A stretch of DNA of 64,000 nucleotides, from contig NC_087065.1 in the NCBI RefSeq assembly GCF_963678635.1, positions 65,069,374 to 65,133,373 of the forward strand. Reading direction: 5' to 3'. The stretch's first letter is position 1; each line of letters begins with the position of its first letter. A program made the position numbers and the translations under genes. The DNA comes from Symsagittifera roscoffensis (Eukaryota > Xenacoelomorpha > Acoela > Convolutidae). Shown one piece after another: positions 52,401 through 60,739 of this stretch. The notes beneath the pieces were generated by a model, which made no database searches, was not told the DNA's origin, and saw only the letters and a program-made list of their open reading frames with translations.

Positions 52401-54503
52401 GGGCAGACCTGGGAAGTAGATGTTGGCAAAGAGTGGGTCTCAAGTGAACATCAAGCTGTCGGGAAGCAAGTGACCAGTGATCCACTTGAGAAAAGTAAAA
52501 CCAGAAACACCTCCCGACCATGGTGGATAGCTCTCGAGACATTGAAGGAGATGGAAGGCTGTTTGAAGAAGTTGAACAGTGGAGTGGCTCGCAAACGATA
52601 CAGCTGGGCCACCCAGCAGAAGGCTGAGGTCAACAAGATAGAGTTGGCAAACCAGCTGAAGAGATCCTGGCAGAACTTATTGAAGGATCATTTTGAAGAG
52701 GCGATGAGGACATCCTCATCGGCACCACCACTGATGGCGAATCCCTTTATCAGGACTGCAGGACAACTGATGTTCGCGTGGAGCCTGTTGGGGATAGAGC
52801 TGGAAACGCTGACTTCATACGACAAGTTGAAGCTGGGAGGAAAAAATCTAGAGATATACCGAATGTTGATGCAGCACGTTGCCAAGGACAACTCAGGCTT
52901 GAGTCTGGCAAGGAGGAAGGATGCAACCTGTTTCTTGAGGTGGACGATGTCGATGATGACTGACAGTACCATCCTAGCATGTCATCAGAAAGCAGTCGCA
53001 AGCAAGACGTTGGAAAGGAGAGTCTCCACAGTCATCTTGAATGTGTATCAGAGCACTGGGATAGAGAGGGAGGATGGTTCTAGGCAATCTCTGGAGAACC
53101 ATAGGAAGTTGGATGAGATACGGAGGTTCTACAACAAGAAGTTTGAAGAGGAGCACGACGTTCACCGCAACCTGGCTTCGTCAGAGGAGTACTTGAAACT
53201 CAACAGAAAGGGAGAGTACCAATATGTTTCTGGAGTAATGGGAATGGCGTACAACCCCTTCTTGGACCTGGAAGCTGGAGGAGCCAACAGAAATTATGAA
53301 GTGGCGGAGCTGTTGAAGTTCTGGACAGAGAAGATAGTGGAGATAGACGTTGTGGAGAGAGAGAGACCTAGCCTGGGTCTGGTTCTTGAGGGGATGCCGG
53401 GAGTGATAAGTGTGCCACGCTCAAGTAAAAGAGTGGAGCTAAAAATGGGTGATGGGAGTGGCGTGTTGATCACGAACCTGGGAGTGGTATGGAAATTACT
53501 CAGACCTTCCTGGTGTCCACATCCCCATGCAAGTATGATTGAGGAGGTCACTGAGCGAGTGAGATTGGCACCGACAGAGGATGAGGACTTGGCGATCTTG
53601 AGCATAGTACACAAACTGATCTTGCCTCAGGTGAAAGAATCAAGTGAGGTGACAAGTGGAACAGAGCCGGTGAGGAGGATGGAGCCGGGCAGTTGTCTTG
53701 ATTCGACATGCAGTAACGGCGAACATATTTGTGATGGACGATTATGCGTCAGGATACAATCTTTCCAGAAAGAGGACCTCACTACCTGGTTTGAAGATAT
53801 CACTGAAAGGGAGAAGAGTGAGGTACAGATAGTGGCTGAATGTTACGCGAGGACCACCGTGAACCTAGCGACAGCCTTGGGATTCTTCTCAAGAATGTGC
53901 AGTCTCCAGTCACTGGAGAGGCTAGAGTCAGAACATCACCTGGTGACCGCGTTAAGCGTGGAATCATGGCCCGGAGTGCTACAAGTGAACCAGAAGCACA
54001 TCAAGAGTTGGAAGATCGGACTCGAGGCAGAGATGGGATTTCCCATGAGCGAAGCCTATGGATTGCCTCTAAATGCAAAATCCTTAGTGGGATCAGTGTT
54101 GGCTAACCTATGTGGGAGCCACTATCCACTACACATGGCGATGGTGGAGGTGTCCAGCCAGAGGGTGATGATAGACAAAGCCTTCTCAGTGCCCAAGTGC
54201 GTGAGACTAGCTCGGATGTCACACCACTCACACAAGCTATTGAGGAAGATCCGAGGAGCAGTACCAAAGGAGCAAAGAGATGACTTGAGTGAAATCTGGG
54301 GTGAAGAACTGCTAGGCTTGGAGAGCGAAAATGCAAGTGATCATGGGAAGCAGAACGTGGTGGGGAAACCCGCAGTAGGTGCTTCAAGCTCGGAAGAAGT
54401 CGACGTGGTGCATGAGAAAATGATGGAACTTGAGCCTCTCCTAGAAGCTTCGGGAGAACGCAACCTTAGAAGCATCGACCTCACGCATGGGGATTGTCCA
54501 TGA
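46437..54503 (+). CDS. ORF2: giant protein with SGNH/GDSL hydrolase domain (2,688 aa), function unknown
   Basis: Intact frame from a well-placed ATG (AGAAATGG). By residue: coiled coil ~147-227; SGNH/GDSL-type hydrolase ~385-590 with block I IGDSLLR (S407), block II glycine in SFAGAA, block III GTND (G454-D457) and block V DGIH (D550, H553), so the whole Ser-His-Asp site is present. A second SGNH-like module at ~824-1010 has GSDFEG and GMND (881-884) but no obvious nucleophile, suggesting a pseudo-enzyme. NLS-like SRKRKRD lies at 1908-1914. A long acidic, low-complexity middle lies around 1650-1850. A Cys cluster near 2415-2440 could bind metal. No polymerase or envelope signature; no signal peptide. 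SGNH esterase domains are known in ORF1 proteins of CR1-type non-LTR elements. Here the role (RNA-binding partner, lipid or ester hydrolysis, host interaction) is unknown. Confidence 0.93.
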   Translation: MADRYWKSMPSALKKPTLDELYRRLRDLDYTQVNERMAVMLNAILQLEDEGECRESATEAVLMVGYTTEGVSDQAQTRWLSWNVDGAIRGFDLARNPGLNNNTEYGAGEFPLPARPSVRPASQSTSKVPSMSRAQQTGEAYPDVSAMKKELERTQREKNKANLDRDQAVLERDQARRELDIMKAERLQAERVRENAANCEQLKQALERDQAKLERIQQQQRELDMQKGARPKERVVTVSRPESRMEVDEAPRSKGRFNLDRAAQEHMNEGLEVWIPPESTSSLRGMETQVIRPLMDVALPGYTPSSTPGSSGGSSRLKELQERLQLRNLESPVRVDLPSTWGEQPVRSVMISSYKKNTDGRYRKHNRIDWNPAQRERRDCFHDATWVEYFTYPRVPEGSVHLIIGDSLLRVLTRIQSHWQTGILSFAGAATPQMLATLEMLGMVSVYTVTLMVGTNDVSRGEARKVTRLHEKMSCILEEIRIQMDPSILTVCTVPYNMGADQHAVEMNTKVRSLNETIRKIHQRSVLPLRLLDVAEQMESTSFPDNASADGIHFDRPRGVEWLNDVFQKHICALETDLLETAQVTFGPPPNPPFFNPRSLSSRLGERADSRDSERNSRAKLPSTTPMEADEVTSATPQGSVMSSVVVAEKKRSEKPLETSRQKYEEKVKELDLEDLECRQELARALGLEQVSHEDLGRHKCVDWLKAHETRFSRAKLTETADLSGIPTRSMMGPINYRPLKSLGSPGLVVEPPKHRTSIARIRVATPAQLRVVDKLMNPREMELPDAEYEGAKLANDPRYGKPCGQAQLAKTLAVYDRADPAAARVVIVAGSDFEGTSPKLFWPETLIYTLPGAELNQMLTLVVAIKSEMPCEPELLLFAGMNDHLHATGFLEQLKGGEPTPKRIWEAIQTLFAAINEVQENVASRFGAKTKVAFTTSPGYSSMPLALQFVYAILILIAEGNGWRVLMAAPNRELEPTNLRLCKSELAAAWADVSHALRGFHELADILIVLDEVLLLEISNFARQLKLSPILRDDHPVIIHLTASLWFRDMELTITSSTSRSRGPNNERQNVATSEKQLESMGNRLAQEGGRWPFLSPRLENATRKTREDAPPLVKQIWEFLEEQLGKAEEKGMTVGRFVTAANEVTIGGFWREHAWGELKTRRDHEILEFLSPCWGREFLTEVYSAKETIFDAFIQEMLNMPISLLLALYLVYPRYLFNMGPAYMFSRGVDTLRIDGYLTLVLLTHGELASFHRLMRYGEPLAMGRTHSSIETYSYKCAAGLRTLLVQYLLMQNRHLTGEEKSPKTREEWRKVNGGMPLLTDLCLAMRSDPMGIIRGLGEVVTCIYGPAVTFAFPDPLVTAYRYSVTHVSLISVLDGTTLNWCQQEVLRAQMSNTVLFGKVKDPELIVYSFRGQMQCRMGGKREGPIETYPKFWNLNPLAANGQEILRIPAWTKSFELVKKELEAILEREALPTSIPEFPMVRRMTLGMNSSLVVPSSYARTTTEERQKEFTDGWDPLFIGYTAAIYFHTSDVKINSWTTQAKKIRGSMPPKFDVQDTLRVLKRAGLENQRPVWDDGRMIVEEGHVALKADAMLFATRKYRAPYGLELMERNREGKKLDAAGPLYVALTKGEATSSATPSPLPVDIPGDKKSGTVADRFKRIFERREAESGDESMDETLSEAGEDMEVGNTPEQKPTEVEFTAQELLKDLSEENWADTPTPPLTSSPRKYPEMSLTSENPNMGMIFLSTERREKNTFEGNRDAFLGTLDGDAWQKFLSEFNREVDEDTTLDNFKEELWDTVVKFGEPVLVGTGLEEKARVELLNKMVELRKSRKTREDKCKDSSTPKQKTDNKIIKCTRGDKVGTSNMIKSTNLLKARAGGRQELAGEKEVESVMIPMTPPSKDVKSRKRKRDVEGMGSPSADAVSEKDLRETAPMVLARWKTAAYKSSYEPRKLLDIEKEMESPTSSVTEEDFKPQRIKMKRGSTSGQTWEVDVGKEWVSSEHQAVGKQVTSDPLEKSKTRNTSRPWWIALETLKEMEGCLKKLNSGVARKRYSWATQQKAEVNKIELANQLKRSWQNLLKDHFEEAMRTSSSAPPLMANPFIRTAGQLMFAWSLLGIELETLTSYDKLKLGGKNLEIYRMLMQHVAKDNSGLSLARRKDATCFLRWTMSMMTDSTILACHQKAVASKTLERRVSTVILNVYQSTGIEREDGSRQSLENHRKLDEIRRFYNKKFEEEHDVHRNLASSEEYLKLNRKGEYQYVSGVMGMAYNPFLDLEAGGANRNYEVAELLKFWTEKIVEIDVVERERPSLGLVLEGMPGVISVPRSSKRVELKMGDGSGVLITNLGVVWKLLRPSWCPHPHASMIEEVTERVRLAPTEDEDLAILSIVHKLILPQVKESSEVTSGTEPVRRMEPGSCLDSTCSNGEHICDGRLCVRIQSFQKEDLTTWFEDITEREKSEVQIVAECYARTTVNLATALGFFSRMCSLQSLERLESEHHLVTALSVESWPGVLQVNQKHIKSWKIGLEAEMGFPMSEAYGLPLNAKSLVGSVLANLCGSHYPLHMAMVEVSSQRVMIDKAFSVPKCVRLARMSHHSHKLLRKIRGAVPKEQRDDLSEIWGEELLGLESENASDHGKQNVVGKPAVGASSSEEVDVVHEKMMELEPLLEASGERNLRSIDLTHGDCP

Positions 54504-54525
54504 CACTGTCTGGCGCAGACAGTGT
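54501..54525 (+). promoter_or_regulatory. UGA-C stop inside a perfect 10-bp hairpin (readthrough candidate)
   Basis: The ORF2 stop TGA (54501-54503) is followed by C. The A of the stop starts a perfect inverted repeat ACACTGTCTG / CAGACAGTGT with loop GCG (54503-54525). UGA-C is the leakiest eukaryotic stop context, and stem-loops after stops promote readthrough in several viruses and genes. The downstream frame is open immediately, without an ATG. ATGA at 54500-54503 also offers a start-stop overlap, but that frame closes within 25 codons. Confidence 0.6.
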
Positions 54526-55280
54526 GGTACCCGGACCGCGCCAATCTCTGTCTGATCTGGGACGTAGAAGAAATTAAGTCGCTAGGACTACCGGAGTATC
54601 GACAAAAGGTGACCATCTTAGTGGTAAGCACGATGCTGGCTCTGAGATGGATTGAGGAGAATATAGCGAAGTACAGAGAATCGAGAGCGCCAACAGCTGA
54701 ATCGATTTATGCGATAGATTACAGCAGGAGACTGGAGTTGTTCGAGACTGCATGCAAGGTATTCGCCATACCAGTGCAAGTCAGACACATATGGAGCCGC
54801 CTGAGATTCTTTCCTTGGTTTCGTGCGACGTTAACATCCTGGTTGTATGCAGTGACAAAGAACCACATGAGGAAACATCAGAAGGAATATCGACAATTCC
54901 AAGCTGAAATAGGGCCAGATGCCTTTAAGAGACCTCTGCTAACCCATCGAAACGCAATCACGGCGGGGTGGAAAAGAGTAGGCAGAATATCCAGAGACAA
55001 TTCTAGAGCGAGGGAAACGATACTGGAGGAGGACCTGGCGAGGAATGTGAGCTTGAGTCTTCATAACTCCTTCTGCTTGAACCGGGAGTCGAAGGTGAAA
55101 GGCCTACCAAGTCAATTGAAAAGGTTGCAAGAGCAGAGAGAGTGGATGCGAGCCTATGAACAGCTGAAGGCCTGGGAGGAAATTGTGATTAGCTCCGATG
55201 ACGAAGAGGCACTATTGGAACAAATTACAGTGCCAAGAACACCGGTATCAGGTACCTCGAAGGCGAAGAACATGAGGTGA
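54504..55280 (+). CDS. ORF3: in-frame 3' extension of ORF2 (258 codons after UGA)
   Basis: Same frame as ORF2, open from the codon after the stop to TGA at 55278-55280. It encodes WYPDRANLCLIWDVEEIKSL..., a basic, aromatic-rich middle (VRHIWSRLRFFPWFRATLTS) and an acidic end (VISSDDEEALLEQI). The first in-frame ATG is about 44 codons in, after well-formed protein sequence, so independent initiation would lose the start. Most likely it is the C-terminal part of the ORF2 protein, reached by readthrough or cut off by a recent nonsense change. No domain recognised. Confidence 0.75.
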   Translation, partial: HCLAQTVWYPDRANLCLIWDVEEIKSLGLPEYRQKVTILVVSTMLALRWIEENIAKYRESRAPTAESIYAIDYSRRLELFETACKVFAIPVQVRHIWSRLRFFPWFRATLTSWLYAVTKNHMRKHQKEYRQFQAEIGPDAFKRPLLTHRNAITAGWKRVGRISRDNSRARETILEEDLARNVSLSLHNSFCLNRESKVKGLPSQLKRLQEQREWMRAYEQLKAWEEIVISSDDEEALLEQITVPRTPVSGTSKAKNMR

Positions 55281-55720
55281 GCCAGTGGCTCGAAAGGAAA
55301 TTCTAGAGTCTTGAGTCTTGAGAGGGAGGGGGCTTGAGCGTGAACTTGGATAAAATCTGGGTTCACGGAAAAGAAATTTTAGACGAATAAGATATTGTTA
55401 TTAATATGATAGATCTAGTATATGAATCAAATTGATGCATGACAATTCTCTGACTGAAATAGGACAAAAGAAATTTTAAAAATTACCAGCTTAAAAAGCG
55501 GGGATTCATGGGTGCAGGTGTATGCAGATTTTGATTGCTGTTTAGCGGTAGTGTGAAAATTTTATATGGTCGTGAATTTTGCAAGGTAGATAAACTTAAG
55601 TCCGATGCAAACTTCTGTAAATGACCACTGGCACTGTATCTTGAGCAACACTCGGTTCTCTGGGACTTATTGGCAGATGACAACACACGATGAGGACATC
55701 GATCTCGAGTCCGGGGAGTA
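55281..55720 (+). other. 3' untranslated region and polypurine tract of element 3
   Basis: 440 bases without coding potential, rich in TTGAG motifs at its start (TCTTGAGTCTTGAGAG). It ends with the purine-rich CCGGGGAGTA directly before the 3' LTR, the probable plus-strand primer site (55711-55720). Confidence 0.75.
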
Positions 55721-56607
55721 TGTGCCAGTCGGTCATGTCTAGGGGTTTGACCTTGAGAAATACGCAATTTTGGAGTGAAATTTTAATTTTGCAAAATTCG
55801 AATTGAGCATGTCATGCTCAATTTTCTCGAACCAACTGAAAATGAAAAAGTCAGAAATCAGAACACCCGAATTAACAATTGCGGGAAACTACTCAAGAAA
55901 AAGGCAGGAAATTGCTGTTCGCAATTTCTCGATACGAAATATCAAGAGAGTAGAGCTGTCTTATCCCGAAAACAGGAGAAAACAACATTGACTTGAGGAA
56001 GGATCACTATTCGAATGGAATAGTGTGGACCTTCAACGGAATAGAGGACTACTCGAATGTCCTAATGGTCCAAACGAAAACTTCAATTCTTGAGACAGAA
56101 CTTACTTCTGTTATTGAAACTAATTGGCCTTAAAACTTATTTAGTTATATTAGTTAATTCTCAAACTGCTCATCTTTAACTTACTCCTCATACTCAAGTG
56201 CGTCGATATGTAAGTTCCAATTTAAATTTCTCGAGTGCATTTTATGATAGTTATGTTGAGATAAGGCGAGTTTTAGGTTGATCCATCTGAAATGGATCAA
56301 AGTTCCACTGTCCAATAAAAAGTAACTAAGCGGATGGTTCCGACCCGGTTTTTAACGGCGTTCATGTATTTTGGGTATCCCGAGGCCTAAGTATGGGGAC
56401 GTTTTTATTTCTAGAGTGGGGGGGTATTTTGGTAGTGGCCTTTAAGCTGTAATGGGTTCCAGTCTCATGTCGCAAGCGAACCGAATTGGCTCCGACCGTT
56501 CTTGAGGCGGAAAAACACAAGAGATAGTGTCCCTGACTCTTGAGCCAATGGTTATAGGGCCTATTTTTCTTAAGCCTCATATGTGACTAAAGTAGGCGAC
56601 TGTTACA
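55721..56607 (+). repeat. 3' LTR of element 3 (887 bp)
   Basis: Same length as the 5' LTR, with no difference seen on reading. It carries the same palindromes (for example 55801-55823) and AATAAA (56314-56319). The junction with element 4 at 56607/56608 coincides with the expected break in the element 4 integrase. Confidence 0.97.
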
Positions 56608-56797
56608 GTTTATTTAATTGGCAGGTTATGCAATCATTGCATAATACTTTAATCCAAATTGTTCCATTTGGAAAGTAAAAATTTTGAACGAAATTTGAGT
56701 ATGTCTTTTCTGATCCTGCATGTCCTTTAGTGTCTAGGGAATGTGAAATGTTAAATGCTAGGAGTATCATACTTAGTGGTAAACATGGTACTTTCAA
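56608..56797 (-). pseudogene. Integrase zinc-finger fragment of element 4
   Basis: Contains ISHSLDTKGHAG and, after a spacer of retroviral length, CNDCITCQLNK, which is the H-H-C-C integrase finger. It runs exactly to the element 3 LTR. When one copy of a 4-bp duplication is discounted, the catalytic-core part left of 33893 follows in the same frame, which supports both the split and the duplication length. Confidence 0.82.
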
Positions 56798-57439
56798 TTC
56801 TGATGTTTGAAATTCTAAAATGATATTCTCATTTATTGATGTATTGTTAAATTTTCTAAAGTGTTTTAGAAGTGTTTTGTTTCCTAGAATTGTGATATCT
56901 GCTTTTATGGTTGTTGTTTTATAAGTGTGCCATGTCTGATGACTGGGTCAAGATTTTGGTATTTTTGTAGTAGTTCAAGTGTTAATTTCTCTATATCTTG
57001 TAAAAAGATGTTTTCGATTTCAAACTTTGAGAGAGGTATGTTATCGAAGGGGTCATGGAGGTTAAAAACTTGATTTATTGTGTATTTTGAATCGGTATCT
57101 GGAGGTCCTGATAATTTTATATTATCAGTTAAATTTTTTTAAAAGGAAATAGATTTGTTCTGTACGTTTTTTGTTTGAGTGGTTTTTGTTGTGTGTTTTT
57201 TTATCCATGATTAATATAGTATTGGTTTAAATGTAGAGTTTCCTAAGAGGTCTACTTCGTAGTGAATATTTTGGCAATCCAAATATAATGGAAAGTGTTG
57301 TAAATTATTTATTTGTGTTTGATCAATGTCGGTTTTTACTGCATATTTGTATTTTAGTCTTGGTGATGTTTCGTCTTTGCAAGAAAAAACTTATTATTCT
57401 TTGGTATTTCTTGTTAATAATTCAAGTGATGTGTTTCTG

Positions 57440-57802
57440 CTAAGTGTGTCTGGTAGTGCAAGTTTTTTTCCTGCTGTCCAAACTATATGTAGGTTTGGGA
57501 ATTTCATTAAATTTAATTAAAAACTGTAAAATTCTATGGTTTGGGTTTGGTTTCTGTGTGAAAAGAAAAATTATATGTTTATGGTCTGTAAAGACATCTG
57601 TTGGATGTTTTGATCCAAGTAATAAAAATTCATATTCTGTGAGAGTGTATATTGTAGCTGTGCATTCTCTTATAAGTGTAGAGATTCTAAGTTCAGCTTG
57701 TGTAATTAGTCTTGAGTTTGTTGAAATAAAATTCATCTTATTTGTTCCACTGTGTGATTTAAACAATGCTGCGCCGATTCCAAAATTGGAGGCGTCGCAC
57801 AT
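57440..57802 (-). pseudogene. RNase H fragment of element 4
   Basis: CDASNFGIGAALFKS (first Asp), RECTATIYTLTEYEFLLLG (Glu region) and DVFTDHKHIIFLF (third Asp) are the ordered Ty3/gypsy RNase H motifs. The frame is lost before the last acidic residue (SLDSRKKT region). Confidence 0.82.
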
Positions 57803-57848
57803 AGCATAAAATGATTGATCTGGACCTGTAATGGTGTTTGATATTTGT

Positions 57849-58720
57849 TCAGTGAGAAGTGTTTTTTATTTCTTCAAATCTTTTTTGATGTTCTGTTGTC
57901 CATTCAAAATTATTTTGCTGTCTGAGAATTATATAAAATGGTCTTAAAAAATTAATTAAGAAATTGAGCATTCCAAGAAATTCATGGATTTTCTTTTTGT
58001 TTGATGGAGGTTGAAGCTTTATGATTGCGTCTATGCGGAATTTTAATGGAGTGGTCGTATTTCTTTCGATAATATGTCCAAGGAACTTTACAGGGGTGAG
58101 AAACAATGTGATTTATCCGGTGTTGTTTTCATATTTTCTTTTAGTAGTATTTGATGGTTTTTTCTAAGGTATTAAAATTTCGTTTTTTTTCTGTGATTGC
58201 ATGAAAACATCGTCTAAATATGTTATTACCTTTTTATTGATAAAGAGTGTTCAAAAAGTTTTGCTCATGAATGCTGAGAATGCTGCTGGTCCTATAGAAA
58301 TTCCATGGAGAAGTCTAATAAATTCATATTGTTGGTTTCCAATGACAAATTGTGTTAAGCGTCATGATTGTTCGTCTAGTGGCATTTGATTGTATGCATT
58401 GTTCATGTCAGCGGTTGTGAAAAATTTTCCGTTTATATTTGTGAGAATTACTTGAATTGGTTTTATAGGCCAATTACATTAGGTTCATCAATGAGTGAAT
58501 TGAGATATCTTGCGTCTAGAACGATTTTTATTGATACTCCTTTAGCTGAAATAATAACGGGATTTATGAATGTGTTTCCTTTTGGTTGTTCTTCTTTATT
58601 TACTGAGGAAATATTTTCATTTTGTTCTAGAATATCTAGTAATCTTTTTACTTTGTCTTGCTCGTTGCTTTTTGAAACTTGCGTGAGGTTTCAAAGGTAG
58701 ATGTAGTGGTGAATTTACTT
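57849..58720 (-). pseudogene. Reverse transcriptase of element 4, with stops
   Basis: The minus strand reads IISAKGVSIKIVLDARYLNS near 58520, TADMNNAYNQMPL (catalytic Asp) near 58400, GISIGPAAFSAFM near 58290, ITYLDDVFMQS (YLDD) near 58210, and at 57849-58106 the thumb segment VKFLGHIIERNT. Several in-frame stops and at least one frameshift lie between these motifs. Confidence 0.83.
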
Positions 58721-59585
58721 TTCCAACATCAAATTTAGATGTGGCGCAAGCCATTGGATGTTTTAGTTGCAGTTCGGCGAGTTGTTCAAATTCTTTTTGT
58801 GTAATTCGAAATTGTCAAAAAATTGAACATTGTGAGGGTTTCTTGCTGTTTCTGGGTGTATTTTGATATCTGAAATGTCGATTTGAAATAAAATGTTTTG
58901 TAAAATAGTAGGTGTTTCGTTTGTTATCACTTATTATAATATTAATTGATATTTTTTCATTAGGAATTGTTGACTGACATATATCTAATAATTTTAAAAT
59001 ACTTTTTACTCTATATGGGAGAGATTGTTGCATTTGTTTTGCTATAACCTAGAAGTCCTAGAGGTAATGTTAATGTATATGGAGAATTATTGTATACATG
59101 TGGTGAAATTATAACTGAATTTGTGTTTTTCGTATATTTGATGGATGAGGTTGTTGATCGGAAAAATTTGTGAATTGGCTTGAATTCAAGGTTTGACATA
59201 TATAGCGGTTGTTTGTTTTGTTTCATGTTATATTGATGGAGTTGAGTTACTGAAAAGTTATATACATATCCTGCTAGTTGTTTCAGTTGTTTTCGTTCTT
59301 GGTTATATATGGTGTAGAATTGTGAGAAAAATGACGGTTGTTTATTTAGTTTTTGAAAAAATGTATGTGATGAGTTTTTTATTTTTGTGTAATTGTCTTT
59401 TTTTTTCTATTTAAAATATTAATAGTAGGGATATATTTAGTGATAACTGGTATTCCAATGATATTGTGTTTTATATCTGTGATATGGAATGTTTGTTTGA
59501 AAGGTATGGTTAAAAGTTCATTTTGTTCCTTTGTTCGAGTGGGAATAAGGAATAGTTGGATTTTTCCAAAATTAGTTAAACTTGA

Positions 59586-59777
59586 TCATTGTGCTGTAGC
59601 TGATTTGCTTGAGGTTTTTGAGGGTATTAATTTCGAATGGAGTGTTTGTATGTCGTTCCAGATGGGAATGTTTATTATATTTGATTCTGCTCCTGAGTCT
59701 ATTAAAAAATCAATTTCGAGGGTGATGATTGAAAAGTTATACTTTTTGGACTTTTTAAAAGAAGTGGTATTGTCCAA
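59586..59777 (-). pseudogene. Aspartic protease fragment of element 4
   Basis: IDFLIDSGAESNIINIPIW carries the retropepsin D-S-G-A active-site motif with the hydrophobic strand before it. It lies between Gag and RT as expected. The rest of the domain (59000-59580) is in other frames. Confidence 0.72.
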
Positions 59778-60739
59778 TTTTTTTCTTTGGGTAGTTGTTT
59801 TTTGTTTGATGCGTTTTGATATATATTTTTTGTGCTTGAACTTCCTTTAAAGTCTTGTTCGGTATAATTCATTATTTCTTGAATATTATCAGGGTTTTGG
59901 AGATTGTTATTGGTAATAATTCGATTCTATTGGTATATCGTATTCATTTTCAATCTGAAGCATGTTTATTGAAAGTGTATTTTCTGTTTCGCTTTCATCG
60001 TCTGTGAATTCGCGACTCAGGTGTAATTCTGTGGTTTCTATGTTAAAATACCGGGAGGGTCTAATTGATTTTCTTCAGTTGATTGTACTTGGTTAATTTG
60101 TCTTTGATTTTTAAGTGTACTACTTCTATAGTTTTGTTGTGGATTCTGATATTGTGTATTATTTTGGTGCGGTGATTAAGAAAAATTTTTTGTCGGTTGG
60201 GATAGTTTAAATTTCTATTTTGAGAATTGTTTACGTGATCTATTGTGATAATTATTGAAGTTTGATCTTTTGTTTGAATAACTTCATGATCTGTTATTTT
60301 GATATTGTCTGTTCCTGTTGTTTGAATAGTTTCTGTTTTTATTGTATGAGGAATTTCTAGAACGATCGTTTGTATAATATCTATCTCGGGGGTTTGAGTT
60401 TGAACGAATACTGTTATAATTTGAGTAATTGCTTCTGTTTGAGTTTGATCTTGAATAATTATTTCGATATTGGTTATTTTGACTGTTTGATCGACTATAT
60501 CTATTTTGTGAGAAATTGCGTGATTTTCTTTGATCTGGAGATCTTCAACAATAGTTATGTCTGTAGGGTGATTGTTTTTTAGAGATATTATAGTTATCAG
60601 GAAGTAGTTTTCCCGAACTATTGTTACTAAGAATGTTTTTGTTTGGTAGATTTTGGTCTTTTTTCATTTATTGGTAAAATTATTCAATTGGTTCTTTGTG
60701 TTTTTGTGGTTTGTTCTGATTATCTTGTTGTTTTTGTCT

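Larger units (their letters stand above)
33893..56607 (+). mobile_element. Element 3: giant, young LTR retrotransposon (22.7 kb) with two giant ORFs
   Basis: Two 887-bp direct repeats (offset exactly 21,828) flank a 20.9-kb interior. I saw no difference between the LTRs on reading, and no indel. The interior holds a leader with a minisatellite, a 2,933-codon Gag-Pol-macrodomain ORF, a 2,688-codon SGNH-domain ORF plus an in-frame 3' extension, and a purine-rich tract before the 3' LTR. It interrupts the integrase gene of element 4. GTTT at 33890-33893 and at 56608-56611 is the likely 4-bp target duplication; it overlaps the first T of the TG...CA-defined LTR by one base. ORF base composition is clearly more GC-rich than the surroundings. 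Confidence 0.97.

Noticed and set aside
37062-55366. Many 60-330 codon minus-strand ORFs opposite ORF1, ORF2 and ORF3 (for example 51248-52246)
   Set aside because: Antisense shadows of GC-richer genuine coding sequence; no motifs, and they mirror the composition of the sense frame.
58386-59850. Hydrophobic plus-strand ORFs that look like membrane proteins
   Set aside because: They are antisense to the AT-rich element 4 pol; reverse complements of Lys/Asn-rich frames give Phe/Leu/Val-rich pseudo-membrane segments.
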